Shown piece by piece: positions 36,851-46,342 of a stretch of DNA of 64,000 nucleotides. The position numbers and the translations under genes were made by a program. Numbering within the stretch: position 1 is the first letter of the stretch; every line of letters starts with the position of its first letter. Origin of the DNA: Winogradskyella sediminis (GTDB taxonomy: Bacteria > Bacteroidota > Bacteroidia > Flavobacteriales > Flavobacteriaceae); contig NZ_QUNH01000001.1 in assembly GCF_003387355.1 (NCBI RefSeq), positions 568,023 through 632,022 of the forward strand. The letters run 5' to 3'. The notes under the pieces are model-generated. The model was given only the letters and a program-made list of their open reading frames with translations, did not search any database and was not told the DNA's origin.

Positions 36851-37492
36851 AGGTTTAATTTTTATAAATCTTTTGAATTGATTTTAACATTATCTAGACA
36901 ATGCTTATATAAGAATTCAGTGTAAATTTGGGTTTAACACTACAAAGGTCACGTAGATTAAACGATGCGCAAAAAATATTAGCCAAGGTGTAAACATTCC
37001 TCTTTTAAGTGCACTTTTACTCACTGTAACTTGCACAATCGGTGTGATTTATACCAGTAAAAACAGACACCCCTTACCAAAACATTAACAGTTATTGTTA
37101 GATTATTCAATTCTTTTTTTGTTTCGCTTTAATAATTAGGTTTAGCAATAGGGTTACAAAATATCCTACTTTTAAACCTTATATATATAATGAATGTTCT
37201 TACTGTAATTATTAATCCCTTTTTTACTTTTAATAGGAAAGACTCCAAAACAGGATTGGATTTAAAACGTTGTGTAGATGGCAACCTCATAAGCTCTATA
37301 ATTTATTAAGTTTTATCAAAAAAAATAGTATAAGATAAAACCGTATTATTTTATTTATTCTACTGAGGGAAGGCCCAATATTATAAAATAAACTTGAATT
37401 AAAAAAATAAAAACACGATAAAGTGTTTAAAAAATTCGACAAATAGCACTAATAAGGTAAGAATCAACTGTCTCTAAGCGTAATACATTGTA
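36851..37492. other. 642-base gene-free stretch upstream of paralogue 2
   Basis: A+T-rich, no convincing gene. A 39-residue plus-strand frame (37190-37309) is the longest ATG frame I traced here and looks like chance. No clear repeat copy or terminator seen. It presumably carries the promoter of the surface-protein pair on the minus strand and the 3' flank of dprA. Confidence 0.5.
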
Positions 37493-38596
37493 TTAGATTG
37501 CTTCAAACAATTTCCCTGGCAAAGGTCTAATCACTCCTTTTAATTCCATGTTAAGTAATAGGCTTGCAAGCTTATAAGTTGGCATTTCACATTGTAGAGC
37601 AATAACATCTAACAACGTTTTACCATGCTCTTTAAGGTAATTATAGACTATCGTTTCATCGGAATCTAACTCTACAAACAACTCTTGTTGTACCGTTGGT
37701 TTTTTATTGGTGTCCACGTCCCAATTTAAAATATAAGGGACATCTAAAGGGTGAGATAATAAATGTGCTTTCTGGAATTTTATTAAATTATTACAACCCA
37801 CGCTTTGGCTATCAGTAGTCCTTCCTGGTACAGCAAAGACTTCTCTATTATAAGAATTTGCAATATCGGCAGTAACTAAACTGCCGCCTTTTTCTGCAGA
37901 TTCTATAACAATAGTTGCTTCGCTGAGTCCTGCAATTATTCGGTTTCGTTTTAAAAAATTATTTCTATCAAAGGCATCTGTACTCCAAAAATCGGTATAA
38001 AAACCACCATGATTTTCAATATCTGCCACGTACTTTTTATGCACTTTAGGATAGATCTGATTAAGTCCATGTGCTAAACAACCAATAGTTTGTAAATTGT
38101 GCTTTACTGCTGCCTTTTGCGCAGTAATATCTGTTCCGTAGGCAAAGCCAGATACAATTATAGGGTTAAACGAGGATAAGGCTTCAACTAATTTTTCACA
38201 GAAAGTGATACCACTTGTTGTAATTTTACGTGCACCAACAATACTTATAATACGTTGTTGCTTTAAATTAATATTGCCAGATTGAAAAAGCACAATAGGA
38301 CCATCAATACAATGTTTTAATCGCTCTGGATAGGTTTCTTCAGTAAAATAATGCGTAATGATTTTATTGTCTCTAATAAATTGTAATTCCTGTTCAGCTT
38401 CTTGGAGATGGATTTTATCAAAAAGACTTTGCAGCGTAATGGTTCCTATACCATCAATTTTTAGAAGGGTTGCATGTTTCTCTTTTAAAACGGCTTCTGC
38501 AGATCCACAATGACTAATAAGCTTTTTTGCAGTTGTAGCCCCAATTTTTGGAACATGTTGCAAGGCTAAAGCATACATAAGTTGTTGATCTGTCAT
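37493..38596 (-). CDS. dprA: DNA-processing protein DprA
   Basis: 367 residues from the ATG at 38596; an ATG eight codons upstream is possible. DprA loads RecA on incoming single-stranded DNA during natural transformation. Visible parts: N-terminal helix-hairpin-helix region (PKIGATTAKKL, LLKIDGIGTITLQSL), the Rossmann core with GARKITTSG, VSGFAYGTDITAQKAA, FLKRNRIIAGLSEATIVIESAEKGGSLVTA and EVFAVPG, and a C-terminal winged-helix domain (ALQCEMPTYKLASLLLNMELKGVI). Stand-alone gene. Confidence 0.97.
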   Translation of the reverse strand: MTDQQLMYALALQHVPKIGATTAKKLISHCGSAEAVLKEKHATLLKIDGIGTITLQSLFDKIHLQEAEQELQFIRDNKIITHYFTEETYPERLKHCIDGPIVLFQSGNINLKQQRIISIVGARKITTSGITFCEKLVEALSSFNPIIVSGFAYGTDITAQKAAVKHNLQTIGCLAHGLNQIYPKVHKKYVADIENHGGFYTDFWSTDAFDRNNFLKRNRIIAGLSEATIVIESAEKGGSLVTADIANSYNREVFAVPGRTTDSQSVGCNNLIKFQKAHLLSHPLDVPYILNWDVDTNKKPTVQQELFVELDSDETIVYNYLKEHGKTLLDVIALQCEMPTYKLASLLLNMELKGVIRPLPGKLFEAI

Positions 38597-38843
38597 TACA
38601 ATCGAAATACTTAAAGTCATTAATCTACTATTTACGAATATAATTATTTAATTCTTAATAGATTAAAACTTAAACATCCTATAAAGACTTACATAAATGT
38701 ACCGATAAGACCTTAAGTTCATCTAAAAATCATTAATTATTTTTTTCAAAATAGTATATTATGAAAATCAAAGAGATAGAAAATAACTTTAATTGATGTT
38801 AATAAATAAACGATAGTTCACTTTTTTCGAAAACAAAAATTTA

Positions 38844-38851
38844 TAACTTTG
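38844..38851 (+). promoter_or_regulatory. -7 box very close to the HU/SPOR gene start
   Basis: TAACTTTG fits TAnnTTTG and ends only 7 bases before the ATG at 38859, implying an almost leaderless transcript. The upstream box is not clear. Confidence 0.45.
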
Positions 38852-38858
38852 CTTTCAT

Positions 38859-39797
38859 ATGCAGTTAGAGACTTACATTAGCGACCTTTTATATCGATAC
38901 GATTGTGTTACTGTTCCAGAATTTGGTGCTTTTTTAACACGTCGTGTTTCGGCACAAATTCACCAATCTACACATACGTTTTATCCTCCAAAAAAGGCGT
39001 TGTCCTTTAATGAGCAATTACAACAAAACGATGGTTTATTGGCTAACTATATTGCTGAGGTTGAAAAAATACCCTACGCAACAGCTCTAAGTAAAATCTC
39101 AAAACACATAAAGTCTATAAAATCATATTTGGTTGAAGGGGAAACCATTCAATTGAAAAACATTGGAGAATTGACTTTAAATGCTGATGGAAAAATTCAA
39201 TTTGATCCATCTAGTCAAATTAATTACCTTACTGATTCTTTTGGCTTATCACACTTTTCTTCTATAGACGTTACTCGTGAAGTGTACAAAGAAACTGTTG
39301 AAACCATTGAAGAAACAGCGCCTATAACAATGACGCCTGAAAAACGCTCTAACCGAAACTGGTTTAAATACGCAGCTGCCGCTGTAGTAATGCTAGGTTT
39401 AGTTGGCTTTGGTGGTGTAACATATTACAACAATACAATAAAAGACCACAACCAATTAGCACAAGAGCAAGCTAATGAGCAGCTCGATGCTAAAGTGCAA
39501 GAGGCAACATTTGTTATCAGTAATCCTTTACCTGCAGCAACATTATCTGTAGAAAAACAGCATGGTAATTTCCATATTGTGGCAGGTGCATTTAGAGTGG
39601 AAGCTAATTCTAAGAAAAAAGTTAACCAACTGAGAGAAAAAGGGTTTAGAGCACGACAAATTGGTGTAAACCGTTACGGGTTGCACGAAGTTGTTTATGG
39701 TAGTTTTGAAACCAGAGCTGAAGCCCAAAATGAACTTTCTAAGATTCGTCGAGAGTATAACCGTGACGCTTGGTTATTAATTAAAAAACTTAAATAA
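38859..39797 (+). CDS. HU-CCDC81-like and SPOR domain membrane protein
   Basis: 312 residues. Two bacterial HU/CCDC81-like domains (about 1-60, YISDLLYRYDCVTVPEFGAFL; and about 65-130, IKSYLVEGETIQLKNIGELTL) lie in the cytoplasm. A membrane helix (about 168-188) and a linker follow, then a C-terminal SPOR domain (about 233-312, FHIVAGAFRVEANSKKKVNQL), which binds denuded peptidoglycan at division sites. It probably links a cytoplasmic partner to septal wall. The start is fixed by the conserved N-terminus. Confidence 0.9.
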   Translation: MQLETYISDLLYRYDCVTVPEFGAFLTRRVSAQIHQSTHTFYPPKKALSFNEQLQQNDGLLANYIAEVEKIPYATALSKISKHIKSIKSYLVEGETIQLKNIGELTLNADGKIQFDPSSQINYLTDSFGLSHFSSIDVTREVYKETVETIEETAPITMTPEKRSNRNWFKYAAAAVVMLGLVGFGGVTYYNNTIKDHNQLAQEQANEQLDAKVQEATFVISNPLPAATLSVEKQHGNFHIVAGAFRVEANSKKKVNQLREKGFRARQIGVNRYGLHEVVYGSFETRAEAQNELSKIRREYNRDAWLLIKKLK

Positions 39798-39873
39798 TAC
39801 CAGTCACTTAAGGTTGTCTTTACATTCCATTGGTTTTTTATTACTTTTTCACTCCTACGTACTAAAATCGTTC

Positions 39874-39881
39874 TATCTTTG
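39874..39881 (+). promoter_or_regulatory. -7 box for the thioesterase gene
   Basis: TATCTTTG, followed by C, matches TAnnTTTG 19 bases before the ATG. Confidence 0.45.
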
Positions 39882-39900
39882 CACAAATTATTAATAATCT

Positions 39901-40410
39901 ATGCCTTCTAGAACCGCATTTCAGTCTAAAACTATTGTTACCGATTTGGTATTACCAAGCGAAACTAATCCTATCAATAACTTATTTGGTGGCGAATTAT
40001 TAGCGCGTATGGACAGAGCAGCTAGTATTTCTGCAAGAAGACACTCTAGACGCATCGTTGTTACAGCGTCTGTAAATCATGTGGCTTTTAACAGATCTAT
40101 TCCATTAGGAAGCGTGGTAATGATAGAAGCAAAAGTATCGCGTGCCTTCACTTCTTCTATGGAAGTGTATATGGACGTATGGATCGAAGACCGAGAATCT
40201 GGAGAATGTGTAAAAGCCAATGAAGCCATCTACACCTTTGTTGCCGTAGATGAAACAGGAAGACCTGTAAAAGTTCCTGATCTTATCCCTGAAACCGAAT
40301 TAGAAAAAGAACGTTTTGATGCAGCTTTGCGTCGTAAACAATTGAGTTTAGTATTGGCTGGAAAAATGAAACCTGCTGATGCAACTGAGTTAAAAGCACT
40401 TTTTGAATAG
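39901..40410 (+). CDS. Acyl-CoA thioesterase, hotdog fold (YciA-like)
   Basis: 169 residues. The pattern NPINNLFGGELLARMDRAASISARRH is the active-site helix of hotdog acyl-CoA thioesterases, with VTASVNHVAFNRSIPLGSVV after it. It hydrolyses acyl-CoA to free acid and CoA in the cytoplasm; chain length cannot be predicted. Own promoter box upstream. Confidence 0.93.
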   Translation: MPSRTAFQSKTIVTDLVLPSETNPINNLFGGELLARMDRAASISARRHSRRIVVTASVNHVAFNRSIPLGSVVMIEAKVSRAFTSSMEVYMDVWIEDRESGECVKANEAIYTFVAVDETGRPVKVPDLIPETELEKERFDAALRRKQLSLVLAGKMKPADATELKALFE

Positions 40411-40575
40411 TAGACTCTAATCCAAACTTCGATTTCTGTAGTAATACCGTTCTAAATGAACACATTGAATTCTAAAACACAGGTCTTAAAATAAAAGATA
40501 GACAACATTTGTTATTCAATTATTTTAAACCTTTAAATGTATTTTTAGTCTTAGCATTAATTAAATATATTAGTG

Positions 40576-40791
40576 ATGAGATATTTTATGTATACCTTAA
40601 TCTTAGGATTTGCCTTAAGTTTTAATTCTTGTGCAAAACGTGTCGTTGTCGCACAACCCACAACGGTTACTGTAGTAAAACAACTACCAAGATCATATAA
40701 AGTTGTTAGAATAAAAGGAAAGCGCTATTACTTTTTTAATGGTAAACACTACAAAAAAACTAGAAAGGGTTATGTAATTGTAAGGGTTTAA
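40576..40791 (+). CDS. Small basic lipoprotein of unknown function
   Basis: 71 residues from the ATG at 40576; a GTG one codon earlier is possible. Lipoprotein-type signal ending LSFNSC (Cys19), then about 50 residues rich in Lys, Arg, Tyr and Val (VVRIKGKRYYFFNGKHYKK, ending GYVIVRV), a beta-hairpin-like pattern seen in small flavobacterial envelope proteins. Its stop overlaps by 4 bases the stop of the convergent EnvC-like gene. Confidence 0.75.
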   Translation: MRYFMYTLILGFALSFNSCAKRVVVAQPTTVTVVKQLPRSYKVVRIKGKRYYFFNGKHYKKTRKGYVIVRV

Positions 40792-42008
40792 TTCTTAGCT
40801 AACCACGATTCTGGATTTAGCTTTAAATTATTTTTGTAGATTCTAAAATCTAGAAGTGTCTCTCCTGTAATTTTATTACTAAATACCTCACCTATCACCT
40901 GTCCTGTTGTAATTTTGTCTCCTTTTTTAACATACAGTTTTGACAAATTGTGGTAAATAGTTAAATAATCACCATGTCTAATTAAAATGGTTGGATTTCC
41001 TCTTTTCATGATATGAATTGAAGATACAACACCATTAAACACGGCTTTAACTTCGGCATTTTTCTCAGTGGCTATTTTTACACCTGAATGATTCACCTCT
41101 ATGGAACTATCGGTTAACGAGCGTGTTTTTCCAAATTTACCTTTAATAACTCCACGGGCTACTGGCCAACCTAACTTTCCTTTATTTGCAGCAAAGCTCG
41201 AGGCTAGCTTTTTAGCTTCAGGTGTTAAGACAAATTTTCCTGCCGATGATTTATTACCTGCCTTTTTATTCGATGCTGCAATCGCCTCAGCAATTAAACG
41301 GTCTATCTCTTTATCTAACTGATCTGCTTCTTTTTGTTTCTGTTTAATCTGAGACGCAAACTTACCCATATCAGCTTTAATAGAAGCCATTAAAATCTCG
41401 CGTTCCTTTAACTCACCTTCCAATTCACGTTTAGCAATTCTATTTTCTTCAACTAATTTCTGCTTGTCTTCTTTTTGCTTTGATAGTTGAATATTTAATT
41501 CTTGTAATTCTTTTGTTTTAAGCTTTATGGCTTCACCTTGCTCTTTCTGGTAGTCTCTATATTGCCTTATATACTGAAGGCGCTTATAAGCTTGCTGAAA
41601 ATTGCTAGAAGATAATAAAAACATCACCTTACTCTGCTCAGATTTACTTTTATAAGACTTTACTACCATCGCAGCATAATCATCTTTTAACTCCTGCAAT
41701 TGCGTTCTTAGACTTGTAATTTCTTTCTGGTTGGCGTTAATCTCTCGCGTTAATAAATTGGCTTGTTCGTTGGTAATTCTGATTAAGTTTTTTCTAACAT
41801 TCACTTTTAAGTTGATGTCTTCAATAAGTGTAATTGCAGACTTCTCCTCCTTCTTTTTTGTAGACAACAAAGCGTTAATTTGCTTAATTTCTCTAAGCTT
41901 TTGCTGACGTTGTGCCTCGAGCTCCTTTTGCTTTGCGCTTTGTGCATAACCTGAAAAACCGGACAATAAAAGTCCTATAATTAAAGGGATATAAAAACGG
42001 TAATTCAT
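40788..42008 (-). CDS. EnvC-like murein hydrolase activator (degenerate LytM)
   Basis: 406 residues. Signal peptide ending SGYAQ, a long coiled coil (about 25-250, rich in K, E, Q and R) and a C-terminal LytM/M23 domain (about 300-400, VKAVFNGVVSSIHI, ILIRHGDYLTIYHNLSKLYVKKGDKI). The zinc-site residues of active M23 enzymes are missing: the first motif reads NHSGVKI, with no Asp, and the HxH position reads YHN. It is therefore probably an activator of amidases, as EnvC is, rather than an enzyme. Last gene of the envelope cluster. Confidence 0.9.
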   Translation of the reverse strand: MNYRFYIPLIIGLLLSGFSGYAQSAKQKELEAQRQQKLREIKQINALLSTKKKEEKSAITLIEDINLKVNVRKNLIRITNEQANLLTREINANQKEITSLRTQLQELKDDYAAMVVKSYKSKSEQSKVMFLLSSSNFQQAYKRLQYIRQYRDYQKEQGEAIKLKTKELQELNIQLSKQKEDKQKLVEENRIAKRELEGELKEREILMASIKADMGKFASQIKQKQKEADQLDKEIDRLIAEAIAASNKKAGNKSSAGKFVLTPEAKKLASSFAANKGKLGWPVARGVIKGKFGKTRSLTDSSIEVNHSGVKIATEKNAEVKAVFNGVVSSIHIMKRGNPTILIRHGDYLTIYHNLSKLYVKKGDKITTGQVIGEVFSNKITGETLLDFRIYKNNLKLNPESWLAKN

Positions 42009-42124
42009 TTTATTCTTATCGTGTTTTTAAAAAAAAGTATACTTCTTAATATCGTTTCGCTATTACTTATAAAGTTAAAAAATTGTCTAATTTTCTACAT
42101 TTAAAAGCGAAGTGATATCATCTG

Positions 42125-42919
42125 TTATTTTATCACCATCTCTTTATAGCCCGAGGGAATATTAAACGGAAAACGGACTTCATCATTCAAAGATACCGAT
42201 TTAAACTCCATACTTATACCAACTTCATCAGTATCTTCAACTGCGACAATACTGATGTTTTTAGGAATGATTTGTTTATCTACTTCTTGATAAGCGGCAT
42301 AATCCACTTGAAGCAATCGCCTCTTTAAGACTTGTTGCAATTGTAAGCTATCCATTTTAAAATGCGAAGGGTTAATTAAATAAAATAACTCTAACAGTGC
42401 ATTTTGTTCTTTCGGACTTACGGCATAAGAGTTATTGTTAACCGAAACTTGATAAGGCTTATCATTAAGACTATGGATAGTTTGACCCAAAAGGATGTTT
42501 TGAACTTTCATGAAATCGAGATCAATACCAGCAACATCACTCAATAATTTGTAATCTCCGTCAAAATATTCATTATCTATTTTATTGTAGAATCTTACTT
42601 TATCTGGAGTAATCATCATACGTGCCATACCTAAGATGGATTCACTTAACCAAATCACTTTATCCTTTTCTATCCTCAGTGTAAAACCAGCACCTTGTGA
42701 ACGATTATTTTGTGTAATATCAATTTTTAATCTAGCTTTTAAGGTTTTAAAGTCCGTCTCATTCTTTTGATGCTGTTTTATGACCTGTTTAACCGACAAT
42801 TGCTCACTAGCTTCACCAGAGGCTATAACGCGTTTAGCGGAACTGCAACTAAAAGCAACTGCTATGAGAAGTACGCCTAATGTGTTTTTAAAAATTTTAT
42901 ATGTTGGAAATGACTTCAT
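42125..42919 (-). CDS. DUF4292 lipoprotein (LolA/LolB-like fold)
   Basis: 264 residues. Lipoprotein signal ending VAFSC (Cys25). The body (FKTLKARLKIDIT, GFTLRIEKDKVIWLSES, MARMMITPDKVRFYNK) matches DUF4292, a Bacteroidetes family with a LolA/LolB-like shape. A role in moving lipoprotein or lipid to the outer membrane is plausible but unproven. It lies 3 bases after the TPR gene and upstream of the EnvC-like gene. Confidence 0.85.
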   Translation of the reverse strand: MKSFPTYKIFKNTLGVLLIAVAFSCSSAKRVIASGEASEQLSVKQVIKQHQKNETDFKTLKARLKIDITQNNRSQGAGFTLRIEKDKVIWLSESILGMARMMITPDKVRFYNKIDNEYFDGDYKLLSDVAGIDLDFMKVQNILLGQTIHSLNDKPYQVSVNNNSYAVSPKEQNALLELFYLINPSHFKMDSLQLQQVLKRRLLQVDYAAYQEVDKQIIPKNISIVAVEDTDEVGISMEFKSVSLNDEVRFPFNIPSGYKEMVIK

Positions 42920-42922
42920 TAC

Positions 42923-44284
42923 TTATTGGGCTTTTAAATCTTTTGCCTTTTTAGCAAACGCTTCAGATTTACTAATATTATTTAAGGCTTTGTAGGCAAT
43001 GCTTAATTCGGAATAAAAATCGGCTTCCATTTTAGGGTTATCTATTAAAAAATCTAATCCCATTTCTAAGCTCTCTATAGCTTTTTTGGGTACTTTCAAA
43101 TTATTATTTGCCACCGCATTAACTAAATACAAAATAGGTTGTGCAGGATATAGCTCTAAAGCACGCTCGCTATCTGTTATAACCGCATTATAATCCTTTA
43201 CATCTAACTGAAGTAATAAGACATCTTTTATAAGTTTAAAATCCTTAGGGCTTTGTTTTAATGCTTCCTTAAAATTCAAAAGTGCTTTTGCTTTGTCTCC
43301 AGCTTTTAAATAATATTGACCTAAATCACTATGCGTTTGCGCATCTTTGTCTCCATCTACTAATGATGTAATGTCTATTAAATCGGTTTGGTACTCAGGA
43401 TTTCTAGCCACAAAAGCCACAAAGTCTTTAAGTACCTTCGCTTTTGCATCTGCATTGATTTCAGGACTGGTTAAAACGGTTTTTACAGAACTGATTGCCT
43501 TGTCTACCTTATTGTCTTGAAGATAAAATTTATATAAGGCCAAATGCACAAATCTAGAATCGGGCTTTACTTTTAATAAATGTTTAGCCGCTTTATAGGC
43601 ATTTTTTCGATCTCCAGTTTGGCTATATCTATAAATAAGCTTTAAGTGATTATCCTCATTGTTAGGGTTATTGGCTATACGCTGTTCTAAATTATCAATA
43701 CGGTCATCAGCATTACCAGTAATACTATAAATATCGTTACGCATGCCATCTCTAGATTCGCTTAAACCGTATTCTGCATCTAATTCATCTAACAGCTCTA
43801 AAGCCAATTTGTATTTCCCTTCTCTTACATACAGTGCTGCTAAATCTTCTTTGTAATCTGGGTGATACTTTACCAATTGTTTAATGGTTTTTAAAGCATT
43901 TTTAATATCATCTTGCTGAAAATAAACATCGTAAAGTTCATCTAAAAACCACGCATTATCCGGTTGCATGCTAATAGCTTCTTTTAGGTTTTCTTCTGCA
44001 GCACCAAAGTTTTTGAGTTTGTTATAGTTTTTACCTAATTCAAAATAAATAACAGGATTTTTACTATCTAAATTCAAACATTTTTGAAGTTCTTCTACAG
44101 CACGATCATAATTTTCAATTCCTTTTTGTTTTAAGGCTTCAAAAAAATGTTCCTGAAACTCGTCTTCTACATTGCCTAAATCGTCATCTGGGCGTTTGTT
44201 AAAATCAACTTGGGCGTACGAAACCTGCGGAACAATTAATATTCCGAAGAGAAAAACCAATATCAAAACCGTTGTTTTATTCAC
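42923..44284 (-). CDS. Tetratricopeptide-repeat periplasmic protein
   Basis: 453 residues. Signal peptide (about 1-24, ending SYAQ) followed by a series of TPR units (PVIYFELGKNYNKLKNFGAAEENLKEAISMQPDNAWFL is the clearest; others at about 95, 230 and 315). Probably a protein-interaction scaffold in the periplasm. It is a fixed member of the flavobacterial envelope cluster with DUF4292 and EnvC-like genes. Its start overlaps the end of the ABM gene by 8 bases. Confidence 0.88.
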   Translation of the reverse strand: MNKTTVLILVFLFGILIVPQVSYAQVDFNKRPDDDLGNVEDEFQEHFFEALKQKGIENYDRAVEELQKCLNLDSKNPVIYFELGKNYNKLKNFGAAEENLKEAISMQPDNAWFLDELYDVYFQQDDIKNALKTIKQLVKYHPDYKEDLAALYVREGKYKLALELLDELDAEYGLSESRDGMRNDIYSITGNADDRIDNLEQRIANNPNNEDNHLKLIYRYSQTGDRKNAYKAAKHLLKVKPDSRFVHLALYKFYLQDNKVDKAISSVKTVLTSPEINADAKAKVLKDFVAFVARNPEYQTDLIDITSLVDGDKDAQTHSDLGQYYLKAGDKAKALLNFKEALKQSPKDFKLIKDVLLLQLDVKDYNAVITDSERALELYPAQPILYLVNAVANNNLKVPKKAIESLEMGLDFLIDNPKMEADFYSELSIAYKALNNISKSEAFAKKAKDLKAQ

Positions 44285-44591
44285 TACGTTGTGGCTTTAA
44301 CAAGTCTTCAATCATTTCATATTTATCTAATACTTCAAATTTTTCATAAGCCTCTCTCATTCGATTTCTGCAATGGTGAGCTTCTTCTGGCAAATTACCA
44401 CCAGCATTTTCAAACGTATGTTTATCTGGCCATTGTGCATAAGCAAAAAAATGTAATGCATCCTTTTTATGTAACCTAGATCCAAAACTGCCTTCGTATT
44501 TGTATATCAACGTAGTTAACTCTTTCCAAGCCTTAATAAACTTTTCTTCTTGATTAGGTTTAATCTTTATTGTGTACAATATGGTATACAT
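44277..44591 (-). CDS. ABM (antibiotic biosynthesis monooxygenase) domain protein
   Basis: 104 residues. TILYTIKIKPNQEEKFIKAWKELTTLIY and LHKKDALHFFAYAQWPDKHTFEN fit the ABM dimeric alpha/beta-barrel fold. Family members range from quinol monooxygenases to haem-degrading enzymes; no diagnostic active-site residues can be assigned, so the substrate is unknown. It overlaps the TPR gene by 8 bases, indicating coupled translation. Confidence 0.8.
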   Translation of the reverse strand: MYTILYTIKIKPNQEEKFIKAWKELTTLIYKYEGSFGSRLHKKDALHFFAYAQWPDKHTFENAGGNLPEEAHHCRNRMREAYEKFEVLDKYEMIEDLLKPQRSE

Positions 44592-44720
44592 CTTTTATTC
44601 TAGTTAAAAAACTTGCTTTTGTAGCTCTTAACGTTTGACACTTCTGTAATTGTTTTCAAAAGTTATTCCAAAGTCCTACTAGTATTTAAAATACTGAGAT
44701 ATTTTTTTTTGAATCTATTT

Positions 44721-45740
44721 TTATTCCATCAAAGTATAATCACCAATACTAATCTTAGTAAACTCACCATTGTACTTTACATGATTGCCAATCATAGCTT
44801 CATCTAAGTTAGCATTTTTAATAGTTGTTTGGTTTTGTATTAAGCTATTTTTAACGGTTGTATTTTCTAACACACAATCTTTACCTATAGATACGTTAGG
44901 TCCTACAGTAGTGTTTTTTAGAATCGTTCCTTTTCCAATATAGCATGGTTCAATGATTTTGGAATTTTCTAAAACTACAGAATCGTCAATTAATTGTTCT
45001 TCATTATCGGCCGTTAAAAACCCTAACATTTTAGCATTAGTATCTAGAGTAACATTTTTATTTCCACAATCCATCCACTCATCTACCGTACCTGTCTTAA
45101 AGATTTTTCCGTCTGCCATCATTCGTTTAATACCATCATTAATTTGATATTCACCGCCATTCATTATATTTTCGTCTAAAACCTCTTGTAATTTAGATTT
45201 TAAAACGGCTACATCTTTAAAATAATAAATGCCTATAACTGCTTGGTCACTCACAAAGGTTTCAGGTTTTTCAACCAATTCTACAATGTTTTGATCTTCA
45301 TTTAATTTTACAACACCATAAGCCTCAGGATTTGCAACACATTTTGTCCAGATAACACTATCTGCCTTGGGATCTAAATCAAATTCTGCTCTAATCAATG
45401 TATCAGCATAAGCAATTACAGCAGGCCCAGAAAGCGAGGGTTTTGCACTCATAATAGCATGACCCGTACCTAAGGGTTTGTCTTGTCTGTAAATGGAAGC
45501 TTTGGCACCCAAACTTTCTGCAAGTTCAGTTAAACTTTCTACAACATCATCCCCAAAAAATGCAGGATCACCGAGCACAAATGCGACCTCCTCTATAGGT
45601 TGCTTTAAAACTTTAGCAATATCTTTTACTAAACGATGCACTATGGGTTGACCAGCAACTGGAATTAAAGGTTTTGGAACAGTTAAACTATGTGGTCTTA
45701 AGCGAGAACCACGTCCTGCCATTGGTACTATTATTTTCAT
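44721..45740 (-). CDS. Sugar-1-phosphate nucleotidyltransferase
   Basis: 339 residues from the ATG at 45740; an ATG eight codons upstream is less likely. The N-terminal motif MAGRGSRLRPHSLTVPKPLIPVAG binds nucleotide and sugar phosphate; later come TLIRAEF and GGEYQINDGI. The C-terminus (about 245-335) is a left-handed beta-helix of hexapeptide repeats (IGKGTILKNTTVGPNVSIG). It makes an NDP-sugar for envelope glycans. Whether glucose-1-phosphate thymidylyl/uridylyl or mannose-1-phosphate guanylyl cannot be decided. Confidence 0.9.
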   Translation of the reverse strand: MKIIVPMAGRGSRLRPHSLTVPKPLIPVAGQPIVHRLVKDIAKVLKQPIEEVAFVLGDPAFFGDDVVESLTELAESLGAKASIYRQDKPLGTGHAIMSAKPSLSGPAVIAYADTLIRAEFDLDPKADSVIWTKCVANPEAYGVVKLNEDQNIVELVEKPETFVSDQAVIGIYYFKDVAVLKSKLQEVLDENIMNGGEYQINDGIKRMMADGKIFKTGTVDEWMDCGNKNVTLDTNAKMLGFLTADNEEQLIDDSVVLENSKIIEPCYIGKGTILKNTTVGPNVSIGKDCVLENTTVKNSLIQNQTTIKNANLDEAMIGNHVKYNGEFTKISIGDYTLME

Positions 45741-45875
45741 CGAAAAATTGTGTTTCGTTTCCATTAAAATGGAAATCTATTTATTAATATTTTAAATGAG
45801 GCTATCTATTACAACCTCCTCTTGTTTTTAATTTATAAACAAGGTTTTGATCCCTTACTCCAGCTTAAGCTTTAG

Positions 45876-46310
45876 CTATTTTGTTCCGGTACTCCCAAAA
45901 CCACCATCACCTCTATCCGTTTCAGACAACTCTATGGCATCTACCCATTCAGCACGTTCGTGTTTTGCGATAACTAATTGAGCAATACGTTCGCCATTTT
46001 GAATTTCAAAATTTTCATTAGAGAGATTCACTAAAATAACACCTATTTCACCTCTATAATCAGCATCAATAGTTCCTGGTGCATTTAATACTGTTATACC
46101 TTTTTTAGCAGCCAAACCGCTTCTCGGTCTTACCTGAGCTTCTAGTCCTACCGGTAATTCTATATATAATCCAGTGCCCACAATACTGCGTTCTAACGGT
46201 TTTAAAACCCTCGATTCGGATAAATTTGCACGTAAGTCCATACCTGCCGATGCAATGGTTTCGTAATGTGGTAAAGCGTGATTAGATTTATTAATTATTT
46301 TAATTTTCAT
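45876..46310 (-). CDS. dut: dUTP diphosphatase
   Basis: 144 residues. It hydrolyses dUTP to dUMP, keeping uracil out of DNA. All five trimeric dUTPase motifs are visible: [43 protein letters not shown] and [10 protein letters not shown]. It lies 32 bases after the flippase gene on the same strand. Confidence 0.98.
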   Translation of the reverse strand: MKIKIINKSNHALPHYETIASAGMDLRANLSESRVLKPLERSIVGTGLYIELPVGLEAQVRPRSGLAAKKGITVLNAPGTIDADYRGEIGVILVNLSNENFEIQNGERIAQLVIAKHERAEWVDAIELSETDRGDGGFGSTGTK

Positions 46311-46342
46311 ATCTCAATCAGATTCTCTGTGCTTATCGCAGA

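Noticed and set aside
37190..37309. 39-residue plus-strand frame upstream of the T9SS cargo pair
   Set aside because: No promoter or family resemblance; a frame of this length is expected by chance in A+T-rich DNA.
40788..42008. Active M23 endopeptidase
   Set aside because: The zinc-binding motifs are altered (NHSGVKI and YHN), so the protein is called an EnvC-like activator.
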